Part shown: one piece after another, positions 1 through 4,235 of the stretch | Position numbering within the stretch: the first letter of the stretch is position 1 | How the letters are laid out: each line of letters opens with the position of its first letter | Origin: HK-STAS-PATE-2 sp035906575 | GTDB lineage: Bacteria; Patescibacteriota; Patescibacteriia; 2-12-FULL-60-25 | Length of the DNA: 7,169 nucleotides | Direction of reading: 5' to 3' | NCBI GenBank assembly: GCA_035906575.1 | Contig: JAMIEW010000055.1 | Span: forward strand, 1 to 7,169 | Translations under genes and position numbers: made by a program | The notes under the pieces: model-generated | Told to the model about the DNA's origin: nothing | The model's input: only the letters and a program-made list of their open reading frames with translations | The model's database searches: none

Positions 1-705
1 GTCAAGTTTGGTTTTACCCGTCGCCGTACGAACTTGATTGATAAGATCGATAACTGGTGAGAGATGTTCGTGAGCGAGCTTCATCGCGGCGAGCATGTCT
101 GCGTCGGTTAACTGTGCAGCGCCAGCTTCTACCATCAATGTTTTGTCGGCAGTACCGGCAACAACGAGATCGAGATCGCCAATAAGCGTTTCTTCATAAG
201 TTGGCATCACGATGAATTTGCCTTCGCGGCGGCCAATGCGAATCGCGGCAATCGGGCCACTCCAAGGGATATCAGAAATGGCTAGGGCACATGAAGCACC
301 AATCAAGCCAGGGATGTCTGCATCATTGATTTGATCATGCGAGAAAACCGTCGCGACGACAGCGACCTCATTGCGGAGTGTATCCGAAAAGAGCGGGCGA
401 ATAGCGCGGTCGATGAGGCGTCCAGAGAGAACGGCTTCGTCGGTAGGTCGGCCTTCGCGCTTGATGAAGCGTGAGCCTTTGATACGGCCGGCGGCATACA
501 AACGCTCTTCAAAATCCACCATGAGGGGAAAGTAGTCAGCGTCTTCTTTAGCATTGCCGAGGGTAGCGGTAACAAGAACAACCGTATCGCCGTATTGAAC
601 GGTACACGAGCCATTGGCCTGTTGGGCGAGCTGACCGACCGAGATCGTCAAATCACGCCCGGCCCAATTGATCGAAAAGGATTTTGAGGGGTTGAGGGAG
701 GACAT
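1..705 (-). CDS. pnp: Polynucleotide phosphorylase, N-terminal part (cut by window edge)
   Basis: This gene encodes PNPase, the phosphorolytic 3'-5' exoribonuclease that degrades mRNA to nucleoside diphosphates in the cytoplasm, normally as a ring-shaped trimer. I see 235 codons in one open frame to the window edge, about one third of the usual 700 or so residues. The visible part is the first RNase PH-like core domain and the start of the helical linker. Family signatures include QYGDTVVLVTA near residue 37, DFFP-type DYFPLMVDFEERLYAAGRIK near 56, and the GRPTDEAVLSGRLIDRAIRPLF block at about 85-106. The S1 and KH domains lie outside the window. The chosen ATG at 705 puts the core about 10 residues in. 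An in-frame ATG 18 bases upstream (723) is possible, and neither has a good Shine-Dalgarno site. The leader can fold into a hairpin. The family call is very secure; the exact start is not. Confidence 0.96.
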   Translation of the reverse strand, partial: MSSLNPSKSFSINWAGRDLTISVGQLAQQANGSCTVQYGDTVVLVTATLGNAKEDADYFPLMVDFEERLYAAGRIKGSRFIKREGRPTDEAVLSGRLIDRAIRPLFSDTLRNEVAVVATVFSHDQINDADIPGLIGASCALAISDIPWSGPIAAIRIGRREGKFIVMPTYEETLIGDLDLVVAGTADKTLMVEAGAAQLTDADMLAAMKLAHEHLSPVIDLINQVRTATGKTKLD

Positions 706-723
706 AGTTTTTAGGACGTTCAT

Positions 724-764
724 CCCGAGACGGAAGCGGCTAAGGGGCCGGTCGGCGTCTGGGG
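724..764 (-). promoter_or_regulatory. Hairpin in the pnp 5' leader
   Basis: On the minus strand, bases 764-756 (CCCCAGACG) can pair with 732-724 (CGTCTCGGG). That gives eight base pairs with one C-C mismatch. Inside this stem, CGGC (750-747) pairs with GCCG (740-737) around a six-base loop. The structure ends directly against the upstream in-frame ATG at 723 and 18 bases before the ATG at 705, so it could affect ribosome access or be a processing site. In Escherichia coli the pnp leader carries a hairpin cut by RNase III as part of autoregulation. A similar role here is inference only. Confidence 0.4.
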
Positions 765-777
765 ACGAACAATAGAG

Positions 778-806
778 AGAGTAAAGGAAACCAGGGTAAA
801 ACGCAA
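778..806 (-). promoter_or_regulatory. Weak candidate promoter for pnp
   Basis: On the minus strand a TTGCGT box (806-801) is separated by 17 bases from TACTCT (783-778). Each box matches the sigma-70 consensus at only three of six positions, although TACTCT keeps the most conserved T, A and T. It would start transcription near 771, just upstream of the leader hairpin. The alternative is that pnp is read through from the NYN gene. Confidence 0.25.
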
Positions 807-820
807 AAAGACAGGTAACG

Positions 821-873
821 AAAAAAGCGGCTTAGCGCCGGGTGCCTTTTCGAACATTGCTGCGGCTAACGCC
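821..873 (-). terminator. Possible terminator after the NYN gene
   Basis: On the minus strand a run of six T (826-821) follows a short stem, CGGC (840-837) with GCCG (831-828). A longer alternative pairs GGC-g-TTAGC (873-865) with GCTAAGCC (836-829), eight pairs with one bulged G and a long loop. It lies 46-98 bases after the NYN stop codon and before pnp. The stem is weaker than the other terminators in this window, so partial readthrough into pnp is plausible. Confidence 0.4.
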
Positions 874-918
874 TTGCGCTGTTCTCAAAGTCACCCGACG
901 CTTTCCGCTTTTTATCTA

Positions 919-1728
919 TTATTTCTTTTTTGGTTGAGGTTTTTGTTTTTGTTCAGCTTGAGCCGGCTTTTTGGCTGGTGGTTGAGCTGGTGGCGTCGCC
1001 TTCACAAAATGTGGGCTTTGGTTCGCTGGGACAATCGCTGAAAGAATATTATTCGAACGTTTAATATCTTTGTCGGCAACCGGTTGCATTGGTTGTGGGC
1101 GATAGTCTGGCTTTGGCTCAGGGGCTTTTTGCGCTGGAGGTTTTGTTTCGGTTTTTACCTCGGGCTTTGCTTCGGGCGTTGCCGTGGGTGCAGAAGCAGG
1201 AGGTTTTTGTTCAGCTTTTGGCTTGCCGCGATAACCGATAAGGACGGCGCCTGGATCATCCGAAAGATTTGTAAATTCGTTTACGCGCTCTTTGAGTGTG
1301 GCATTGGTGGATTCGCCAAAGGCAACACACTCACAAGCAACGCCGTGCGTCTGAAGATATTCAACGAGTGGCACAAAATCACCATCGCCGGTGACAAGGA
1401 CAATCGCATCAACGCGTGGAGCAAGAGCAACAGCATCAATCGCCATACCAACATCCCAATCGGCCTTTTTGGCACCGCTAGAGAATTCTTGGACGTCTTT
1501 GATTTTGAGCTCAATACCGACGCTTTGAAGGGCTTCAAAGAAACCGGTTTCTTCGCCGCCTTTTGATTTGGCGACATAGGCAATCGAACGCACCATCTGG
1601 CGAGGGCCAACAGCGGCTTCGATAAGCGCACCAAAATTCACCTTTGCGTTATAGATGTTTTTGGCACTGTGGTACATGTTTTGGGTATCAATTAAAACAG
1701 CGACACGTTGGTCGGGGCGTTTTAACAT
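919..1728 (-). CDS. NYN-domain (LabA/DUF88-like) putative ribonuclease with Pro/Lys-rich tail
   Basis: This encodes a protein of 269 residues with an N-terminal NYN domain, a PIN-like fold whose members are proven or presumed metal-dependent RNases. The acidic residues expected in the active site are visible: Asp14 in VLIDTQNMYHS, Asp90 and Asp92 in KKADWDVGMAIDA, and Asp115 and Asp117 in VTGDGDFVPL. The domain ends near residue 165. The remaining 100 or so residues are low complexity, rich in Pro, Lys, Ala, Glu and Gln, and end in KKK. They are interrupted by one less biased island near 220-243 (DIKRSNNILSAIVP). There is no signal peptide or membrane segment, so it is probably cytoplasmic. 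The ATG at 1728 is preferred; a TTG at 1749 would add seven residues. A strong promoter lies about 100 bases upstream and pnp is the next gene. The substrate cannot be told from sequence. The NYN call is firm; RNase activity is inference. Confidence 0.9.
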   Translation of the reverse strand: MLKRPDQRVAVLIDTQNMYHSAKNIYNAKVNFGALIEAAVGPRQMVRSIAYVAKSKGGEETGFFEALQSVGIELKIKDVQEFSSGAKKADWDVGMAIDAVALAPRVDAIVLVTGDGDFVPLVEYLQTHGVACECVAFGESTNATLKERVNEFTNLSDDPGAVLIGYRGKPKAEQKPPASAPTATPEAKPEVKTETKPPAQKAPEPKPDYRPQPMQPVADKDIKRSNNILSAIVPANQSPHFVKATPPAQPPAKKPAQAEQKQKPQPKKK

Positions 1729-1824
1729 AGGGTTTGGTTGTCTTCTCAAAAACCGAAGACGGAGTGTTAAAAAAAATGAAAGAGAAACACGTTATGTATC
1801 AAAATCGATCACGATAACAATGCT

Positions 1825-1853
1825 AATATACACTAAAATACTACGGTTGTCAA
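1825..1853 (-). promoter_or_regulatory. Strong sigma-70-type promoter for the NYN gene
   Basis: On the minus strand a perfect TTGACA (1853-1848) is followed after exactly 17 bases by TATATT (1830-1825), five of six matches to TATAAT. Transcription would start near 1818, leaving a leader of about 90 bases before the ATG at 1728. It lies 20 bases after the orf111 terminator stem. This is the best promoter match in the window. Confidence 0.8.
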
Positions 1854-1870
1854 TGTGTTTTTAGACGACG

Positions 1871-1897
1871 AAACCCCACGAGAGCGTCGTGGGGTCA
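1871..1897 (-). terminator. Hairpin terminator after orf111
   Basis: A perfect eight-pair stem, CCCCACGA (1874-1881 on the plus strand) with TCGTGGGG (1887-1894), closes a five-base loop. Read on the minus strand it begins six bases after the orf111 stop codon and is followed by only TTT before mixed sequence, so the U-tract is short. Its position between the orf111 stop and the NYN promoter supports the call. Confidence 0.7.
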
Positions 1898-1900
1898 GGG

Positions 1901-2236
1901 TCAGAGGGGCGCATGGAGAGCGGGTGGCGGTACCGATGAAGGTAGAGTGACGCCTTTGTGCTCGAGTGTGAGTGTAATGAGACGTTCTTTGGTAGCGTCA
2001 TCAATAACGCATTCTGTGAGAGCGGCCACGGCGTTCAGGTGATCCGCTTTAAGAAGGCCGGCGGCGACTTTCTCCCAGTCTGGGTGATAGCCTACCTTCT
2101 TATACTGATAGTGGTGATTGATGGTGGCGAGACGCATCAATCCAGAAGCGTAGCGGTGCTCGTCCATATAGATCAGGCACTCGATGAGCGCTCGATCGAG
2201 CACATCAAACCATCGAATCACATTGTCTTGGTCCAT
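1901..2236 (-). CDS. Small protein of unknown function (orf111)
   Basis: This frame encodes 111 residues that I do not recognise. The ATG at 2236 is preferred because GGGAGAG lies five bases upstream; a TTG at 2248 would add four residues but destroys that spacing. The sequence looks mostly helical, with alternating hydrophobic and charged stretches such as RALIECLIYMDEHRYASGLMRL and a His/Tyr-rich patch (INHHYQYKKVGYH). It ends in a short Pro-rich tail. There is no signal peptide, membrane segment or catalytic motif that I can name. A terminator directly after the stop and a possible promoter upstream suggest a single-gene unit. It is one of three genes lying between rpsO and pnp. The ribosome-binding site and terminator make it likely to be a real gene; its function is unknown. 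Confidence 0.75.
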   Translation of the reverse strand: MDQDNVIRWFDVLDRALIECLIYMDEHRYASGLMRLATINHHYQYKKVGYHPDWEKVAAGLLKADHLNAVAALTECVIDDATKERLITLTLEHKGVTLPSSVPPPALHAPL

Positions 2237-2264
2237 ACGCTCTCCCAATGTTCGAGACGCTTTT

Positions 2265-2294
2265 ATGCTGACATGATCGCGACAAAACCGTCAA
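2265..2294 (-). promoter_or_regulatory. Low-confidence promoter for orf111
   Basis: On the minus strand TTGACG (2294-2289) begins eight bases after the orf100 terminator stem. Eighteen bases later comes CAGCAT (2270-2265), a poor -10 but preceded by an extended TGT. It would start transcription near 2258, giving a leader of about 22 bases. The -35 box is good and the -10 is not. Confidence 0.3.
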
Positions 2295-2337
2295 AACAAT
2301 AACCCGCCCAGAAAAGCTTATGCTCTTCATGGGCGGG
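2295..2337 (-). terminator. Strong hairpin terminator after orf100
   Basis: On the plus strand CCCGCCCA (2303-2310) pairs with TGGGCGGG (2330-2337), and GAAAAGC (2311-2317) pairs with GCTCTTC (2322-2328) with one wobble. This gives about 15 pairs with a single bulged base and a four-base loop. On the minus strand the stem is followed by TTATTGTTTT. It begins 15 bases after the orf100 stop. Confidence 0.85.
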
Positions 2338-2352
2338 AGTTGAGTGAGTTTT

Positions 2353-2655
2353 TCATTTGCGGCCTGTTCGGCGGCTATGAAGGATCTGTCTTTGCAGATA
2401 GTCGGCGCGAGTAGGCGCTTTGCGTCCGTAATGACGAGGGCGATCGATATGAGCGCTCTTCAGCGCCTCGGCGAACGCTCGCATGTCGGCCATCTCGCAT
2501 TCGTGGCAGGCCATCATCGCATCAAGAATCTTTTTCTCATCATACATCTCAGTCCGTGCTTCAAGAAGTAGGATCTCTTCTTCTGGGATAGAGGCCAAAA
2601 GCCTCATGAGGTGCGCGCTGAGTTCGCTCGAGTCTGTGATGATGAGAAGACGCAT
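2353..2655 (-). CDS. Small protein of unknown function (orf100)
   Basis: This frame encodes 100 residues that I do not recognise. It opens with MRLLIITDSSELSAHLMRLL, a strand-helix pattern like the start of a Rossmann-type or receiver-like fold, but it is too short for either domain and shows no defining motif. The middle is acidic and Met-rich with two nearby cysteines (MACHECEMAD). The last 30 residues are strongly basic (several Arg/Lys/His), which would suit nucleic-acid contact. The ATG at 2655 follows a GAGAGG ribosome-binding site eight bases upstream. A near-consensus promoter and a strong terminator flank it, so it is a single-gene unit directly downstream of rpsO. It is almost certainly a gene; any function would be a guess. 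Confidence 0.8.
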   Translation of the reverse strand: MRLLIITDSSELSAHLMRLLASIPEEEILLLEARTEMYDEKKILDAMMACHECEMADMRAFAEALKSAHIDRPRHYGRKAPTRADYLQRQILHSRRTGRK

Positions 2656-2687
2656 TTCATGAACCTCTCAGTGTGCAAGTCAATGGG

Positions 2688-2717
2688 ATTTTATTCAGAA
2701 AATAGTGGTTCTGTCAA
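2688..2717 (-). promoter_or_regulatory. Strong promoter for orf100
   Basis: On the minus strand a perfect TTGACA (2717-2712) is followed after 18 bases by TAAAAT (2693-2688), five of six matches to TATAAT. Transcription would start near 2681, giving a short leader of about 25 bases that contains the GAGAGG ribosome-binding site. The -35 box begins seven bases beyond the rpsO terminator stem, so it overlaps the terminator's T-rich tail. Confidence 0.75.
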
Positions 2718-2747
2718 AGCAAAACCCCTCCGAAAAGATCGGAGGGG
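2718..2747 (-). terminator. Strong hairpin terminator after rpsO
   Basis: A perfect eight-pair stem, CCCCTCCG (2725-2732) with CGGAGGGG (2740-2747), closes a seven-base loop. On the minus strand it is followed by TTTTGCTTT, and it begins nine bases after the rpsO stop codon. This is a textbook intrinsic terminator. Confidence 0.92.
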
Positions 2748-2756
2748 CATTTGCTA

Positions 2757-3017
2757 TTAAACCTTGAGCTTTGCCATGAGTTCGTCGTAACCAGCGCTGT
2801 CTTCACGCTTCAAGTACTTCATGAGGCGACGGCGTTCTGAAACCTTCTTGATCAAACCACGGCGGGACGAAAAGTCCTTTTTGTGGGTCTTAAGATGACC
2901 CGTGAGCTCTTTAACTTCTTCCGTGAGAATGGCGATCTGAACCTGTGGCGAACCAGTATCGGTTGCGTGGGTTTTGAACTTCTCAATGATTTTCTTCTTG
3001 TGGTCTGGGGTTAACAT
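2757..3017 (-). CDS. rpsO: 30S ribosomal protein S15 (uS15)
   Basis: S15 binds the central domain of 16S rRNA early in assembly of the 30S subunit. The 86-residue product is close to the usual 88-89 residues and aligns over its whole length. It has the N-terminal helix with MLTPDHKKKIIEKF, the TDTGSPQVQIAILTEEV segment near 20-36, the rRNA-contact region LKTHKKDFSSRRGLIKKVSERRRLMKYLKR near 41-70, and a final short helix. The ATG at 3017 matches the family start; a GTG at 3038 would add seven untypical residues. No strong Shine-Dalgarno site precedes this ATG. A promoter lies about 120 bases upstream with a structured leader between, and a strong terminator follows. In many bacteria pnp follows rpsO directly; here three genes come between. 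The call is very secure. Confidence 0.98.
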   Translation of the reverse strand: MLTPDHKKKIIEKFKTHATDTGSPQVQIAILTEEVKELTGHLKTHKKDFSSRRGLIKKVSERRRLMKYLKREDSAGYDELMAKLKV

Positions 3018-3128
3018 AGTCTCGTCGAAGCTCGTCACCTAGCCAGGATCCAATAGAATCCGTGAATATGTGGGAGATCCGGGTGTGCGCTTCTGTCAGA
3101 TTGCTCCGGCAGGGCGTAATGAGTAAGT
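3018..3128 (-). promoter_or_regulatory. rpsO 5' leader with possible autoregulatory fold
   Basis: From the predicted start near 3128 to the ATG at 3017 there are about 110 untranslated bases. On the minus strand CACC (3085-3082) can pair with GGTG (3039-3036), and GGATC (3080-3076) with GATCC (3050-3046), enclosing a loop of 25 bases and leaving an asymmetric internal loop. The fold ends 18 bases before the start codon. S15 represses its own mRNA through leader structures in several bacteria, and these structures differ between lineages. I infer, without proof, that this may be another one. Confidence 0.35.
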
Positions 3129-3134
3129 GGCCAC

Positions 3135-3163
3135 AGGCTAACGCAAACCTGCTATTTCGTCAA
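3135..3163 (-). promoter_or_regulatory. Candidate promoter for rpsO
   Basis: On the minus strand TTGACG (3163-3158), five of six to consensus, is followed after 17 bases by TAGCCT (3140-3135), which keeps the three most conserved -10 positions. It lies 22 bases beyond the orf54 terminator stem. The predicted start is near 3128. Confidence 0.55.
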
Positions 3164-3173
3164 ATAATCCAGT

Positions 3174-3249
3174 AAAAAAGCAAAACCCCTGTCTCACTTC
3201 GTTCGACAAGACAATAGAATTGTTATGTCGAGCATTAGCGAGACAGAGG
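3174..3249 (-). terminator. Large compound hairpin terminator after orf54
   Basis: Three nested stems are visible. CCCCTGTCTC (3186-3195) pairs with GAGACAGAGG (3240-3249) with one wobble, TCGACA (3203-3208) pairs with TGTCGA (3226-3231), and ACAAT (3211-3215) pairs with ATTGT (3219-3223) around a three-base loop. On the minus strand a T-rich tail (TTTTGCTTTTTT, 3185-3174) follows, so it terminates the orf227-orf54 transcript. The left arm starts seven bases after the orf54 stop. The plus strand has no comparable T-run, so it is not obviously bidirectional. Confidence 0.88.
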
Positions 3250-3256
3250 GTAGGGT

Positions 3257-3421
3257 TTATCCCCGGCGCAAACCGGGACGATGTATGGGGTGCTTTTCGA
3301 TCTCGTCGCCGAGTTTTTCGAAAAAGGTCTCGTCCTCTTCTTTCTTCTCTGGATCCTTGGGGATCCGTAGCTTCTCGATGAGTGACGGATCTCGGGCGTG
3401 GTCTTCAAGGGTGTTGGTCAT
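3257..3421 (-). CDS. Small charged protein of unknown function (orf54)
   Basis: This short frame encodes 54 residues starting MTNTLEDHARDPSLIEKL and ending HPIHRPGLRRG, followed by TAA. Evidence that it is real: AGGAG lies six bases before the ATG at 3421, the ATG lies 12 bases after the orf227 stop, and a large terminator begins just after its own stop. It is therefore very likely the second gene of an orf227-orf54 operon and is probably co-translated. The protein is highly charged, with a Lys/Glu/Asp-rich centre (residues 22-42), no hydrophobic segment and a Pro/Arg-rich tail. It may be largely disordered or a single helix. I do not recognise a family. A role alongside orf227, for example as its partner, is inference from linkage only. 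Confidence 0.8.
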   Translation of the reverse strand: MTNTLEDHARDPSLIEKLRIPKDPEKKEEDETFFEKLGDEIEKHPIHRPGLRRG

Positions 3422-3433
3422 GAGTATCTCCTA

Positions 3434-4117
3434 TTAGGCGAAGAGTTCGAAGACTCGTTCGACGAGGGTGGTGTTTTTGGTGCGCTCGATGGCTTCATTG
3501 ATTGAGAGGATGACGTGGTCGAGATCGCGCTTGTGGCGGATGGTTAGGCTGGTTTCACCCAAAGTGAAAACAAAATGACGTTCACGAAAGCGTAATTGCA
3601 TATACGTCGCTTCACGCTTGAGCTGCTCTTTGAGCTCGACCGCTTGCGGGATCATCTTGCGCTTCAGTTTGCCGATATGATTCGGAGTGAGTTCAGGAGA
3701 GGGGCCTTCTTCATCGAGTTCAGACGCTCCAAAAATCATCATCAAACCGGGATGAAGAGACTCATCTCCTTGATAGTAGCTTGTCTGCATCTTCGGCGGC
3801 TTGTAGAACCGTTGATCGATCCATGGCTCAGGTTGAGTGGGTCGAAGGGGAGGATCGAGTTGTTTCTCGGCCTCGGGCAGGTCTTGGTAGTAGGTGATGC
3901 TTCGGTCCAGTATCTCGATGACTTTGTCGAGAGTTTCTTTGCCATGGGTGAGCAAAAAATCAAAACGAAGTCCGGCGAGATGGATCTCAGTAATGCCACC
4001 CCCATTCTTGCACTCGTAGACGAGATACGCGTAGCCATTCTTTAACCGTGCGAGGTCTTTTTGAGCCTTCTCGATGGAGTCGGGCGTCAAGATCAAGATC
4101 TTTTTGCGTGATGTCAT
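3434..4117 (-). CDS. Protein of unknown function (orf227)
   Basis: This frame encodes 227 residues that I do not recognise. The N-terminal part (1-75) reads as alternating strands and helices (KKILILTPDSIEKAQKDLARL, then GITEIHLAGLRFDFLL and a helix DKVIEILDRSITYY). A Pro-rich middle (about 83-110) follows, then an acidic loop, a long Lys/Glu helix near 150-170, and a C-terminal strand-helix unit (LRFRERHFVFTL to ILSINEAIERTK). The first and last units look loosely alike, each two strands then a helix, so an internal duplication is possible. There is no signal peptide, membrane segment or known catalytic motif. The ATG at 4117 has AGAAGG about nine bases upstream. It is the first gene of a two-gene operon with orf54 and is divergent from leuS. 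A real gene is very likely; its function is unknown. Confidence 0.85.
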   Translation of the reverse strand: MTSRKKILILTPDSIEKAQKDLARLKNGYAYLVYECKNGGGITEIHLAGLRFDFLLTHGKETLDKVIEILDRSITYYQDLPEAEKQLDPPLRPTQPEPWIDQRFYKPPKMQTSYYQGDESLHPGLMMIFGASELDEEGPSPELTPNHIGKLKRKMIPQAVELKEQLKREATYMQLRFRERHFVFTLGETSLTIRHKRDLDHVILSINEAIERTKNTTLVERVFELFA

Positions 4118-4156
4118 GACCAGCAGCCTTCTGTTAAAGGGCGAATTTGCCTCCGC

Positions 4157-4184
4157 TTCTTAACATTTTAGTAGCAAAAGTCAA
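4157..4184 (-). promoter_or_regulatory. Candidate promoter for orf227-orf54
   Basis: On the minus strand TTGACT (4184-4179), five of six to consensus, is followed after 16 bases by TAAGAA (4162-4157), a weak -10. Transcription would start near 4150, about 33 bases before the ATG at 4117. It lies in the 118-base gap shared with the divergent leuS start. Confidence 0.4.
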
Positions 4185-4209
4185 TCGTTCTATTGCCCCG
4201 GTCTGTCCT

Positions 4210-4227
4210 TATATATTAAGGTGGAGG
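4210..4227 (+). promoter_or_regulatory. leuS ribosome-binding site and nearby AT-rich -10-like box
   Basis: AAGGTGGAGG (4218-4227) is a strong Shine-Dalgarno sequence eight bases before the ATG at 4236, which fixes the leuS start. Directly upstream, TATATATT (4210-4217) resembles a -10 box, but I find no good -35 at 16-18 bases. A start there would leave almost no leader and would cut into the ribosome-binding site, so the true promoter may lie further upstream. Confidence 0.6.
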
Positions 4228-4235
4228 CATTATCT

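Noticed and set aside
303..614. A 103-codon minus-strand frame overlapping pnp
   Set aside because: It is out of frame with pnp, which carries unmistakable PNPase signatures over the same bases.
1084..1566. A 160-codon plus-strand frame opposite the NYN gene
   Set aside because: It lies entirely antisense to a gene with clear NYN motifs. Its Trp/Phe/Arg-rich first half is the reverse reading of the Pro/Lys tail.
2344..2571. A 75-codon plus-strand frame opposite orf100
   Set aside because: It is antisense to orf100, which has a strong promoter, ribosome-binding site and terminator.
3018..3038. GTG at 3038 as the rpsO start
   Set aside because: It would add seven residues that are not typical of S15, and its upstream AG-rich site is too close. 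The ATG at 3017 matches the family start.
3596..4045. A 149-codon plus-strand frame opposite orf227
   Set aside because: orf227 on the minus strand has a ribosome-binding site, an operon partner and a terminator. The plus frame has none of these and fits a shadow.
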